Assembly: GCA_032622095.1 (NCBI GenBank)
Contig: CP136068.1
Span: forward strand, 122,395,989 to 122,459,988
DNA length: 64,000 bases
Origin: Siphonodentalium dalli
Lineage: Eukaryota > Mollusca > Scaphopoda > Gadilida > Siphonodentaliidae
Direction of reading: 5' to 3'
Shown: one piece after another, positions 1 to 10,292 of the stretch
Position numbering within the stretch: the first letter of the stretch is position 1
Layout: each line of letters starts with the position of its first letter
Notes under the pieces: generated by a model
Database searches by the model: none
What the model was told of the DNA's origin: nothing
The model's input: the letters and a program-made list of their open reading frames with translations, nothing else
Translations under genes and position numbers: made by a program

Positions 1-745
1 CGGACAGCTAGACGGACAGACGGAAATCTGTTCTACAAGCGCCACCAAACTTCGTATATGCGGGGCGTAATAAAGAACGGAACACTCTCGATGTTGATTT
101 AATTTCTGCACGATGAGCTTAAGTGTACATGCACACTCTGAATATAGTTAGCGGAAGAACATGAGACATAAACCGGACGTTATCGAGACTTGCGCATGCT
201 ATGCAACCCGGGAACCCTGATTTAGACCTCTCTCCTGGCTCAGCAGATCCGCTCACTGCTTCGTGTAACTCCGGGAAGTGTCGATTTAGTCGGATATTTG
301 CCGGAACATTTCGTCTGATCGCAGTGGGGACAAAGCGCTGGGGCCGATTTTACGTTAACCAGACTGAGCGTTTTTCTCTTTACATTATATTTATATTATA
401 TGCTTACATGTCTTCACTATATACACCACCAAACATATAAAGCCATTCATATGCCTACTCTGAAAATTGTAGGGAGTAATTGTATGTGAGCGACCGAAAG
501 CAGACAAGAGATTCTCAAAATTGGGGAGATGGCCATATGTGGCAATTTCGGGGTATACTAACACCATGAACTCACTTAATATGGTATAAATATGCAATAT
601 ACAGTAACATTAATTCAATTTAATTGACCTTTAATTTCGGTAGATCGGAACCTGTGATCAGCATTATCAAAATCGTCAAATTTAGCTTATTTTTATTATC
701 GCAAGCACAGATATAGTGAAATAGCACGACAATATCTCCGAATAT
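1..745. other. Intergenic, nothing recognised
   Basis: No convincing coding region. The first ~45 bases (ggacagacgg-like runs) recall the dispersed repeat seen near 39.2 and 54.4 kb, where similar gacagacag runs occur. The open frames at 201-440 and 391-597 match no family I recognise. Confidence 0.5.
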
Positions 746-750
746 ATTCT

Positions 751-1238
751 CAAGGTGGGGAAATCACGTGGTTTCGAGTAGATGGCCGAGGCCATCGAAA
801 AACGACCAGAAACGAAGAAAAAGGCAATAAACTATAGGACAATTATATATTACATAGTATTTTGGCAGCTATATATGGGCATATGCTATACTATTTTTCA
901 ACCAATCTGATAACTCATTTGTGTCCAAACTCATAGTTGTTTGCTCTAACATTCTGACCAAAGTTGTCACTCGATGGATTCTCCAAGATGTATGGACTGG
1001 TGTATTCCACGAACCTCCGACTGGAAACTTTTGTCAGAATGTTATAGAAAACTACTGAGTATTTCCGAACAAATATAAGGTATCAACTAGCATATATGCT
1101 CGTAACAGTAAAAATGCTATATTTTGTGTCAGTCCCTCATATAATGTTTGTGTGCCTTTGCGTGCTTTGCACTCGCCTCGTGGCAATTTTGAATGCGTGG
1201 TACTCACCAACCTCGAAACCACGCGATTCCCCACCCTG
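751..1238. mobile_element. hAT-like foldback element, 488 bp
   Basis: Terminal inverted repeats of about 27 bp (CAAGGTGGGGAAATCACGTG at 751 against its complement ending at 1238) are flanked by an exact 5-bp direct repeat ATTCT (746-750 and 1239-1243). The inside is also palindromic: 908-990 pairs imperfectly with 1010-1090, so most of the element can fold into one long hairpin. The CA(A/G)GG terminus resembles hAT superfamily ends, but hAT elements usually leave 8-bp duplications, so that placement is tentative. There is no coding capacity. Confidence 0.75.
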
Positions 1239-1279
1239 ATTCTACACTGTGAGTTAATTCATTCGAATAATAGAATCCG

Positions 1280-1658
1280 TTAACCCTTTACCCAACAAAC
1301 CGGCCAAAACCGGCCAAATAAAGCTTCAACAGCCTAAAATATCTTCGGTCTGTCTCAATAGAACCATACACATATGGGTATCATTGGAACCGGCTCCTTG
1401 ACCACATTGTGATAGTTACAGTTATGCCCTGTGCCAATGCATTCTCTTATATATGCGAGTCGACCATAGGTCGCCTCGCATATATAAGAGAATGCATTGG
1501 CCTAAAAAAAATCTTTTTTTAACACATTCTTTAACAATTTTATAATTTTTAATGTGTTAAGCCAATGCATTCTCTTATATATGCGAGGCGACCTATGGTC
1601 GACTCGCATATATAAGAGAATGCATTGGCACAGGCCGTTCTGTTGGGTAAAGGGTTAA
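1280..1658 (+). mobile_element. MITE family A, copy 1 (TTAA, piggyBac-like)
   Basis: TTAA on both sides, then the 14-bp inverted terminus CCCTTTACCCAACA. The interior has two 67-bp hairpins, each the reverse complement of the other, built from the arm CCAATGCATTCTCTTATATA. They are separated by an AT-rich spacer that is about 20-30 bp shorter here than in other copies. TTAA target duplication and CCC-starting ends fit the piggyBac superfamily. Non-coding, so it would need a transposase supplied in trans. Its right edge is also the left boundary of the large tandem duplication. Confidence 0.9.
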
Positions 1659-2940
1659 GTTTCAAATTGCGAAATGGTCTATCCATCGACAGAGCTCTGC
1701 GACTAGGATGAGCACTTTTGGACACATGTGGCAACACTTTTAATTCATTCGCGTCTTTGTTAACACTATAGTTAATATCAACGGCATATATATGTACTCA
1801 CTTAATTCGTGTATTTACAGTGTTGAATCGTGAATATTATTCATTTCAAAGCATTATCCAATGTTCACTACGCATCGACATAACTCATTGAAAAAGTATA
1901 GCAGGTTCAAGAATGTCCAACAACTTTCATTCGTCGATGTCACTCGAGAAATGAATTTATGATAGAAGTTAAACAAATATAAATACAAACAACTCGTGTG
2001 TTGACGGAGATAAATGCCATGCATGCATGCGCTACCGTTCAAATTGTGTTCAAACAGGTTTAAACTCTTCAAATTTCCTCAAAACGTTGTCCCTGCACCA
2101 GGGGTGGGTTTCTTTTTCACTTCTAAATTTCTCAACATTACAGTAAATATATATAGCTTTAATGTACTTTCTTCCCAGACTATGGTGTAAAGAATGTGTA
2201 AACATATGCATATGCCCATAAGAACGTTTTGCATTATGAGTTTTCGTTATTATATTAACATATCATTGATATCACTTCATTATCAGATGATCTGATTCAG
2301 ATCACATACCCGTTTGACTGTGGGAATATATGCACGTGGTAATGTTTTAGGAAAATGAGGAATACTACATGTATATATTTACCACCACCCCGCGCGCTTT
2401 CGGGATATTATTTAATAATAACATTTCTCTACCACCAAGGCAGTCTCACCCATGCGCATACACAGGGCGGGTGATGAATTATAGACTGAAACGTGCAAGA
2501 TACGCGAGGCATTTATGGAGTACAAAACAACTTGATGTAGAGGGTTATGCCATCTCTCAGAAAGAAACGAAATCCTCGAGTATAAAAATAGCTCTGTATA
2601 AGATATGTTTAATGAGCCAAGCCAAGTTCAATAAAATACGCACTTCCAACGATCGACCGAGTTGTGTCGAATTTATCGATATCAATTCACACTGAAAAGC
2701 TTGTAAACTGAGGGCCTGTCGTGGAATCGGATAACCACTTCCGGTTCCGACGTATAGATTAATTTCAACACTAATGTCCGTTTATATATCCGTATATTTG
2801 ATTGCGGCACAATTTGAACAAAATCGATTGGCTAGAAGATAGGGCACATCATCTTAATGTATCTTAGTGAATGCGAACCAAGCACATGCATTTACCCTCA
2901 CCATCGCGATATGTTGTTTTTATTCTATTGCATATTTTGG

Positions 2941-3263
2941 AACTTCTGTATGTATGTATGTATGTGTGTACGTATGTATGTTTGTATGTGTGTTATAGAC
3001 TCGAAAACTGCTCGACCGATCCGACTCAAATTTGGTATGTATGTCTACATTGATCCCGGGAACAATATGGGCCGGTCCAATTTCACGTGCGACCTGTGCT
3101 TGACCTTGACCTCGCTCATATACTATATATATAGGCATGTTTCTGGACAGATCGAAAAATAGTTTGTCCAGACGCCGTATATTCTGCCCAGACATTCTGC
3201 CCAGACATTCTGCTCACAAAGAAAGCCCTAAATAGCCAGGACGAAGTCTGGCACTTCAGCTAG
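2941..3263 (+). mobile_element. Helitron-like 3' portion (unit 1)
   Basis: A TATG/TGTG tract at 2948-2995 leads into 'gactcgaaaactgctcgacc' and 'ctcaaatttggtatg', a leader style common in invertebrate non-autonomous Helitrons. The 3' end carries the diagnostic hairpin GCCAG-loop-CTGGC about 10 bases before a terminal CTAG (3260-3263) followed by T. The 5' start is not clear. It is duplicated at about 5114-5436. Confidence 0.6.
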
Positions 3264-3265
3264 TA

Positions 3266-3354
3266 TCAATATATATAAAAGAGTAGGACCAGCCTGTATG
3301 TCTCTCTGTTTGGATATTTCTCACAGACCCGGACCGATTTCAACCAAATTTGGT
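3266..3354 (+). mobile_element. Helitron-like element, 5' end only (truncated at duplication junction)
   Basis: Begins with TC right after an A and matches the first ~90 bases of the complete element at 5439-5734. It is cut off where the second duplication unit starts, at the shared GAG around 3355-3357. Confidence 0.65.
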
Positions 3355-4106
3355 GAGAATGCATTGGCACAGGGCCGTTCTGTTGGGTAAAGGGTTAAGT
3401 TTCAAATTGCGAAATGGTCTATCCATCGACAGAGCTCTGCGACTAGGATGAGCACTTTTGGACACCTGTGGCAACACTTTTAATTCATTCGCGTCTTTGT
3501 TAACACTATAGTTAATATCAACGGCATATATATGTACTCACTTAATTCGTGTATTTGCAGTGTTGAATCGTGAATATTATTCATTTCAAAGCATTATCCA
3601 ATGTTCACTACGCATCGACATAACTCATTGAAAAAGTATAGCAGGTTCAAGAATGTCCAACAACTTTCATTCGTCGATGTCACTCGAGAAATGAATTTAT
3701 GATAGAAGTTAAACAAATATAAATACAAATAACTCGTGTTTTGACGGAGATAAATGCCATGCATGCATGCGCTACCGTTCAAATTGTGTTCAAACAGGTT
3801 TAAACTCTTCAAATTTTCTCAAAACGTTGTCCCTGCACCAGGGGTGGGTTTCTTTTTCACTTCTAAATTTCTCAACATTACAGTAAATATATATAGCTTT
3901 AATGTACTTTCTTCCCAGACTATGGTGTAAAGAATGTGTAAACATGCATATGCCCATAAGAACGTTTTGCATTATGAGTTTTCGTTATTATATTAACATA
4001 TCATTGATATCACTTCATTATCAGATGATCTGATTCAGATCACATACCCGTTTGACTGTGGGAATATATGCACGTGGTAATGTTTTGGGGAAATGAGGAA
4101 TACTAC

Positions 4107-4537
4107 TTAATAAATAGAGCATGGCTTGGAGTGAAATACGCCGATATAGTGCATAGTGAGGTTGTGTAGTTCACGACGCGAAGCGGAGTGAACTACACAA
4201 CCGCACTATGCACTATATCGGCGTATTTCACGACAAGTCATGCTCTAATTATTATATTGTATCGAACAAATGCAGAATTTTTCAACTTTTACTAAGTTCA
4301 GACAATTGATGTTCGCCTTACTGAAGCTTTAATTTGGATCAGCGGCGAAATAACAAGTAGTTTCAGAACAAAGTTTGATGTAGTGTTCGTTACTATTTTT
4401 AGTAGTCAAAACTACATATGCATAGTGCACGATGGGAGAGACTTGAAGGCGTAGTATACAACTACGACTAATAGAGTCGAGTAGCCAACCAATCGGAAAG
4501 CTTGATTTCAATAACAAAGTCACGTGAGATACAATAT
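4107..4537. mobile_element. 431-bp segment present in only one duplication unit, with 129-bp hairpin
   Basis: Unit 1 reads 'tactac-atgtatatat' at the equivalent point; unit 2 has 431 bp between those words. At 4117-4245 lies a strong hairpin: the outer arms are GAGCATGGCTT and AAGTCATGCTC, then 28 bp pairing around CGCCGATATAGTGC, then GGTTGTGTAGTTCAC against its complement, with a loop of about 13 bases. The rest (4246-4537) has no obvious structure. I read it as an insertion in unit 2, but deletion from unit 1 is possible. No clean target duplication was found. Confidence 0.55.
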
Positions 4538-5113
4538 ATGTATATATTTACCACCACCCCGCGCGCTTTCGGGATATTATTTAATAACAACATTTCTCTA
4601 CCACCAAGGCAGTCTCATCCATGCACATACACAGGGCGGGTGATGAATTATAGACTGAAACGTGCAAGATACGCGAGGCATTTATGGAGTACAAAACAAC
4701 TTGATGTATATAGAGGGTTATGCCATCTCTCAGAAAGAAACGAAATCCTCGAGTATAAAAATAGCTCTGTATAAGATATGTTTAATGAGCCAAGCCAAGT
4801 TCAATAAAATACGCACTTCCAACGATCGACCGAGTTGTGTCGAATTTATCGATATCAATTCACACGGAAAAGCTTGTAAACTGAGGGCCTGTCGTGGAAT
4901 CGGATAACCACTTCCGGTTCCGACGTATAGCTTAATTTCAACACTAATGTCCGTTTATATATCCGTATATTTGATTGCGGCACAATTTGAACAAAATCGA
5001 TTGGCTAGAAGATAGGGCACATCATCTTAATGTATCTTAATGAATGCGAACCAAGCACATGCATTTACCCTCACCATCGCGATATGTTGTTTTTATTCTA
5101 TTGCATATTATGG

Positions 5114-5436
5114 AACTTCTGTATGTATGTATGTATGTGTGTACGTATGTATGTTTGTATGTGTGTTATAGACTCGAAAACTGCTCGACCGATCCGACTC
5201 AAATTTGGTATGTATGTCTACATTGATCCCGGGAACAATATGGGCCGGTCCAATTTCACGTGCGACATGTGCTTGACCTTGACCTCGCTCATATACTATA
5301 TATATAGGCATGTTTCTGGACAGATCGAAAAATAGTTTGTCCAGACGCTGTATATTCTGCCCAGACATTCTGCCCAGACATTCTGCTCACAAAGAAAGCC
5401 CTAAATAGCCAGGACGAAGTCTGGCACTTCAGCTAG
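5114..5436 (+). mobile_element. Helitron-like 3' portion (unit 2)
   Basis: Copy of 2941-3263, with the same tetranucleotide tract, terminal hairpin and CTAG end (5433-5436). A second Helitron-like element starts two bases later, giving a head-to-tail pair. Confidence 0.6.
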
Positions 5437-5438
5437 TA

Positions 5439-5734
5439 TCAATATATATAAAAGAGTAGGACCAGCCTGTATGTCTCTCTGTTTGGATATTTCTCACAGA
5501 CCCGGACCGATTTCAACCAAATTTGGTGAGGTGACACGTGGGTACCATGGCAGATGTTAATAATGGCGTTTTTTCAATATTTTGATTTTTAAAAATTCAA
5601 GTAAAAAAAAAATAGTTAACTTTGTTAAAAAAATTAATGATTTTTTTTTTTAATTAACTACATGTTTAAACAATCAGGCGACAAACCCTTCCGACGCTGA
5701 ATAATGTCTCCCGACGGGATCCTGTTTCAGCTAG
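5439..5734 (+). mobile_element. Complete non-autonomous Helitron-like element, 296 bp
   Basis: Starts with TC after an A (5438) and ends with CTAG (5731-5734) before a T, as expected for insertion between A and T without target duplication. A CCC-GAC-GGG hairpin (about 5710-5718) sits just upstream of the end. The 5' part reads 'accgatttcaaccaaatttgg'-like sequence and the middle is A/T-rich. The terminal region is shared with the copy ending at 21655. Non-coding. Confidence 0.75.
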
Positions 5735-5974
5735 TTATTATTAAAGGGATACAAAGACTTCGAAGTGAGTTCATGTGATTTAAGATACATTTTTATACAA
5801 TTCTGAAATACAACTAACACCAATAAGTACATTCAAAATTGATTGACTTTGTTCTAAATTTCTTTCATTATTAATAACTCTCAAATTACGATAGAATGCA
5901 TGTCGAAACCATTGTTATGTAAACATTGCTGTTACAGTGGCATTACCTATCAAAATCCAACTAGACTTAAATAT

Positions 5975-6406
5975 TTAAAGGTATTCAATCCGATCAGACG
6001 GTCCCCATACACCAAGATACAATAACAACAACATTTCTTCAAAATACGCTTTAGTTATCAGAATCGATGTATTGCAACAAAATAATGCTAACCACTGTGA
6101 ACTATGGTATCAAAATTCCCAAAACTTGTTATTTATCAACATTTTTTCAACAAAATTAGACCGTATTACCACTTGATTTTAGAGTTATCCATCTTCATCC
6201 GCAATTTTTCCGAGACCCTCCGTTTGACCACGTATTTCTAGGCCACATATTATTACACATCTCGAGAAAAAACAAACTTCAAAAGTCGATATCTGATCAG
6301 TCTGAGCTTTGAAGGGTGGGTTCTTCGACTCGAAACATAAATTTTTTACCCCAGAAGCCAAAGAAATAGTAATTTAGGAGCGTCTGATCGGATTGAGTAC
6401 CTTTAC
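5975..6406 (+). mobile_element. TTAA-type element family C, copy 1 (~430 bp)
   Basis: Ends are TTAAAGGTATTCAATCCGAT on the left and the complement of a closely similar end (GATTGAGTACCTTTA) on the right. Only the ends are inverted; the two halves differ. The right half contains ACTTGATTTTAGAGTTATCC and CCAAAGAAATAGTAATTTAG, both found again at 38.4-38.8 and 62.1-62.5 kb. Non-coding. Confidence 0.75.
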
Positions 6407-6502
6407 TAAACTTAATAAACGATTAGTGACGTTTGTTTACAAAATCGCTTTGTTTACATAACATATATACATATCTACATTGTTTTCACATTGACTATAT
6501 AG

Positions 6503-6649
6503 AGAGGATCTACAACTCGTCCCTAGTTTATAGAGGGATTTACAAATCGAGTCCAGTAAATAAGGTCTGGACCAAGCCTGAGGTCCAGACCTAATTTACT
6601 GGACTAGTTTTGTAATTTCCGCCATAAAATTGGACGAGTTGTAGATTCT
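6503..6649. mobile_element. Hairpin element within the direct repeat
   Basis: Outer arms GATCTACAACTCGTCC / GGACGAGTTGTAGATTC and an inner perfect stem around GGTCTGGACC / GGTCCAGACC with an 8-base loop make nearly all of the 147 bp self-complementary. A second copy lies at 8471-8617 in the right direct repeat. Confidence 0.6.
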
Positions 6650-6685
6650 ATTTATTACATGATCCAAAACGTCGATAAAACAGTC

Positions 6686-7073
6686 TTAACCCTTTACCCA
6701 ACAAACCGGCCAAAACCGGCCAAATAAAGCTTCAACAGCCTAAAATATCTTCGGTCTGTCTCAATAGAACCATACACATATGGATATCATTGGAACCGGC
6801 TCCTTGACCACATTGTGATAGTTACAGTTATGCCATGTGCCAATGCATTCTCTTATATATGCGAGTCGACCATAGGTCGCCTCGCATATATAAGAGAATG
6901 CATTGGCCTAAAAAAACACTTTTTACCATTTTTTCTTACATTCTTTAACAATTTTATAATTTTTAATGTGTTAAGCCAATGCATTCTCTTATATATGCTA
7001 GGCGACCTATGGTCGACTCGCATATATAAGAGAATGCATTGGCACAGGGCCCTTCTGTTGGGTAAAGGGTTAA
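6686..7073 (+). mobile_element. MITE family A, copy 2, with empty site in the window
   Basis: TTAA-flanked with CCCTTTACCC / GGGTAAAGGG termini and the paired 67-bp hairpins. The right direct repeat reads 'cagtcTTAAattaac' at the matching position (about 8655), and here the same words flank the MITE with TTAA on each side. This is a natural empty/filled pair, so the TTAA duplication is observed and not assumed. Confidence 0.95.
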
Positions 7074-7171
7074 ATTAACAAAATTTTATGGGACGTGAAA
7101 CTAACACCGGCTTTTATAAGGCCTGCGATGACGTTTCGTGTAACTGTGCGTTGTTTGCCCGCGTAAAGAAA

Positions 7172-8403
7172 CGTGAGAACGTGCGTTAAATTTGCACAGT
7201 CACTACCCACGAGAGCTAGTACAAAACTCACTCTTGGCTTAGTCGGAATTCTCCCAATTCAAATGGAAATCCACCAGCGGAAGCTATGTTTCCTCGGAAG
7301 CCTGATTCATCTCCCCACAGAAAAACAAACTCCGCTGAAACTGTTCTTATTTAAGGCACATCTGTTTAGCCTCTTCCATCGCCCAGCAAGTGGTTTTGTT
7401 TCGGTGATTTTCCCAATTCTTGAGGAATATGGCCTTGTGCCCCATCTTGAAAACTTCATGCTAAACGGACACTTTCCAGATCGAAAATCTTGGAAACTTA
7501 TTGTTAAAAATGTTGTACAGATTAAATACGTCGAACAGTGGAGAAATTCAGTTTCTTTGGACCACAACTTGCTGATACTCGGAAAAGTCATTCAAGATCC
7601 ATTATCTGGCTGGACAATTTGGAAGATGCTGCAGTCCTATCCACGTGCGTCCGCAAAACTGAAAAACATCGCCCTTCTGTTGAACAGAACAATATATTGC
7701 AATAACCTAATGTGCCAGCAATGCCTATCTATGTATGACAATGAAATTCACCATGCATTACACTCGTGCACCTCGCTGTATATTCTAGCACTGAGAAATC
7801 ACTTATGGGACACATTAATCAACCACCATGGAGTCCCCGTCACACTTTATCTCGACAGCCTTCCAAGATGTGACTTTTACGCCATACTCCTTGGTTCTGA
7901 GGATCCACGCATCACCTGGCATGTTGAACACTGTCGCGAGCAGATAATTGACACATCTGCTTCATTCCTTCTGGTGATGACCAGGTCGATGAGAAGATCT
8001 AATAGGAGATGACTTATAAAACACAACTCCGACCATACGCGTGTGAGATACTGATAGCTTAGCAATATATTGTTTTTTGTATATGCTTTAAAGCTCAGAA
8101 TGCCTCGCATTTGCATAACATCGTATACAGGTATAACGCAAAAGTTCAATTGGTGCTTACCTGATCTTCCAAACAACATAGATTCCATTTACCATTTCTG
8201 GAAAGTTTTCCACCCTTGAAAATTTTTCGTTTAGTCAAGTTATCACTCATTTCGACATACCAATCACAAAGCATTCTGAGCTTCCATCACATTCAATATT
8301 CCTGTTATTTTTTCTCAAAACCCACATCACTATTTATACTGTCGTCTGTGTATATTATTGTAATATATTCAGTCTCTCCTTAGAAGGAGGCAATACAGAC
8401 ATA
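7172..8403 (+). mobile_element. 5'-truncated LINE insertion (~1.23 kb)
   Basis: Lies exactly between two 352-bp direct repeats. It comprises the C-terminal coding part (to 8012) and ~390 bp of 3' untranslated sequence, ending near a short hairpin CTCCTTAGAAGGAG (about 8378-8391) and 'caatacagacata'. There is no long poly(A). Truncation at the 5' end is usual for target-primed reverse transcription. The boundaries are defined by where the direct repeats stop matching. Confidence 0.75.
7173..8012 (+). CDS. LINE ORF2 C-terminal fragment (non-LTR retrotransposon)
   Basis: A 279-codon frame, open from 7167 with no upstream start, so the element is 5'-truncated; the GTG used here is only a frame marker. 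I see no catalytic reverse-transcriptase motifs; the region corresponds to what lies after that domain. Residues 35-42 (QRKLCFLG) are typical of the post-RT segment of CR1/jockey-like LINEs in molluscs, followed by FPDRKSWKLIVKN (101-113). A putative zinc-binding cluster C176-x4-C-x2-C then H193/H194-x2-H197-x-C199 resembles the C-terminal Cys/His knuckle of these proteins. The frame ends in a normal stop followed by an AT-rich tail to 8403. It is a defective fragment. The LINE assignment is confident; the clade is not. Confidence 0.75.
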   Translation: MRTCVKFAQSLPTRASTKLTLGLVGILPIQMEIHQRKLCFLGSLIHLPTEKQTPLKLFLFKAHLFSLFHRPASGFVSVIFPILEEYGLVPHLENFMLNGHFPDRKSWKLIVKNVVQIKYVEQWRNSVSLDHNLLILGKVIQDPLSGWTIWKMLQSYPRASAKLKNIALLLNRTIYCNNLMCQQCLSMYDNEIHHALHSCTSLYILALRNHLWDTLINHHGVPVTLYLDSLPRCDFYAILLGSEDPRITWHVEHCREQIIDTSASFLLVMTRSMRRSNRR

Positions 8404-8755
8404 TTTACAAAATCGCTTTGTTTACATAACATATATACATATCTACATTGTTTTCACATTGACTATATAGAGAGGATCTACAACTCGTCCCTAGTTTATA
8501 GAGGGATTTACAAATCGAGTCCAGTAAATAAGGTCTGGACCAAGCCTGAGGTCCAGACCTAATTTACTGGACTAGTTTTGTAATTTCGGCCATAAAATTG
8601 GACGAGTTGTAGATTCTATTTATTACATGATCCAAAACTTCGATAAAACAGTCTTAAATTAACAAAAGTTTATGGGACGTGAAACTAACACCGGCCTTTA
8701 TAAGGCCTGCGATGACGTTTCGTGTAACTGTGCGTTGTTTGCCCGCGTAAAGAAA
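8404..8755 (+). repeat. Right 352-bp direct repeat around the LINE (MITE-free)
   Basis: Matches the left repeat from TTTACAAAATCGC to GCGTAAAGAAA with about four substitutions (~1%), and keeps the uninterrupted TTAA where the left copy carries MITE A copy 2. Confidence 0.9.
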
Positions 8756-9356
8756 TAGCCCCAGATAAATAAAGCTCTTTGTCGTATTTGTCGTATTTAA
8801 TGGCGTGAATTTAATGAAATAAATTTTCAAAAACTTCATTCATTTGTGTTTGTTGTAAAAATATTGGAACCCATAGTCTTTTATAGACGTAGCGAATGGA
8901 ATGTAAACATACGACACACCGGAAGTCAATGGTCACGTTTGCGTAACCATAATACATTTTAGTACACCTGGCACTATTTCCTGTTATGCAACGAACGTTG
9001 CATATCACAATTTATAGAATGGGTTTATTGAATGGAATAAGGGGGGGGGGGGGGGTCATGTAATAAAAATAAGTCTCCAATAATGAAAATTCGTGTGTTG
9101 AAACCATTATCATGTAAAAATTATTGTTACAGAGATTTCGCATCCCATATAGCTTATCGCGCTGGTAACTAAAACACAAATTAAATAGTAATCTGTTTTC
9201 AGAATATCTTTCGATGCTTTGATCTTTTCCAATGTTTACATTTATGTTTTGATTGGAATTTGGTATTTTGTTGGACTATTTGGATTTCTTATGTAACTGT
9301 AGCAGTACATAATCATGATTTTAAGATGCCAAATATTGTTATGACAGAATAATAAG
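8756..9356. other. Intergenic; 15-base G run at 9041-9055
   Basis: No gene recognised. Contains a pure G tract of 15. About 50 bases around 9090-9140 (gttgaaaccattatcatg) resemble 5900-5945, suggesting an old dispersed repeat. Confidence 0.5.
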
Positions 9357-9787
9357 TACACTGTTAAAAATGTCCGTTCTCAAACAGTACAAAGTTCCGG
9401 AAAGTTGCTGCCGGCCTTATGTACCGTAAGGGTTACGGAACATTGTACCATTTCAGTGCCATCTGTTCTGTGCCCCACGTGGAACAACGTTCCATATTCA
9501 TAGGACCTTGGGACATAGGACCGTAAAGACACTGGTAAATATTCCTCTACTCTGCGGGACTATGTGCCGCAGCAATTACTCATGATACATTTTCTATCAG
9601 TGTACTGACACTAAGAAGAAAGTTGTTCTAACTTTACTTGTACTTGTTGATGATAATAATAATTATTATCCATCCCTTAACTAACATTAGTTCTGATTGG
9701 GCAAAAGCCGTCAGATGACAATCCGGCAAAAAGTCATATTGGACTCCCAGAAAGTCACATTGGACTCGAATCGAGACCAATATGACT
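9357..9787 (+). repeat. Dispersed repeat E, copy 1, carrying a TA-flanked MITE
   Basis: Matches 12570-12997 along its length. Its left part (9359-9602) is a 244-bp element with inverted ends CACTGTTAAAAATG / CATTTTCTATCAGTG and a TA on each side. The remaining ~185 bp includes a small hairpin around 'gtcatattggactc' / 'gagaccaatatgac'. A TA flank is compatible with Tc1/mariner-type targeting, but the superfamily is not certain. Confidence 0.75.
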
Positions 9788-10030
9788 TTTATAAAAGTTA
9801 ACGGGACTGCATGGGTGACGCCATTTGGATAAACATACAGATGGATAATATAAATGTCATTACCGCCACGAAGTGGGTGTACACTGGTGTAGAGATCTGG
9901 ATAGACTCATGGTCGAATGGAGAAATATATTCTTGTTTCGTACAAGAGTATAAATCGTACCGATAATTACGATAGTACGACAAAGATTAGCACATGTGTT
10001 TACGTCACCGGTGTAATTGTGGGGACATGT

Positions 10031-10292
10031 TTCTATTATGAAGGTTTGCTATCCCGAAGGTCCGCTATTCCGAAGGTTCTCTATTCCCAAGGTTTTTGTT
10101 ATTTTTAGGTTAATTCTATATTCTAAAGTATTGAGACTAATTTGAGAGGGTTCATTTTCACAAAGATTCTTTTTATGGAGTGTGCGCTCACATCCGAACT
10201 GATCCTGCGCGCACACCGATACAGATACAGGAGGAAATAACTTAACTTAGAACATTAAATGTGATTTTGTTTTGTTTTCGCGGGTTTTCTTG
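10031..10292 (+). repeat. Duplicated block with 15-bp minisatellite, copy 1
   Basis: About four units of CTATTCCGAAGGTTC-like sequence (10031-10094), then 'tttttgttatt...ttaattctatattctaaagta' and 'gattttgttttgttttcgcg', all repeated at 10531-10781. Confidence 0.75.

Larger units (their letters stand above)
1616..3354 (+). repeat. Tandem duplication, unit 1 (~1.74 kb)
   Basis: This block matches 3355-5530 almost base for base, with roughly 17 visible differences (about 1%). It starts inside the right end of MITE A copy 1 and ends inside a Helitron-like 5' end. The unit holds 1.1 kb of unassigned DNA, a TATG/TGTG tract and a Helitron 3' end. The open frame at 2369-2695 (108 codons) is repeated in the other unit but broken there, and I recognise no family, so I do not call a gene. 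Confidence 0.9.
3355..5530 (+). repeat. Tandem duplication, unit 2 (with 431-bp extra segment)
   Basis: Direct copy of 1616-3354 with about 1% divergence and an additional 431 bp at 4107-4537. It begins with the last ~40 bases of MITE A (3355-3396, ending GGGTTAA), so that fragment is a by-product of duplication and not a separate insertion. Its far end runs uninterrupted into the complete Helitron-like element, so unit 2 keeps the original right flank. Confidence 0.9.
6436..7171 (+). repeat. Left 352-bp direct repeat around the LINE, split by a MITE
   Basis: Without the MITE at 6690-7073 it is 352 bp and matches 8404-8755 with about four differences. It contains a hairpin element (6503-6649) with arms around ACAACTCGTCC and an inner CAGTAAATAAGGTCTGGACC stem. 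The right copy has no MITE and shows the pre-insertion TTAA. Confidence 0.9.

Noticed and set aside
6436-8755. LTR retrotransposon (352-bp repeats as LTRs)
   Set aside because: The internal coding piece is LINE-type, the repeats lack TG...CA ends, and no primer-binding site, gag, protease or integrase is present.
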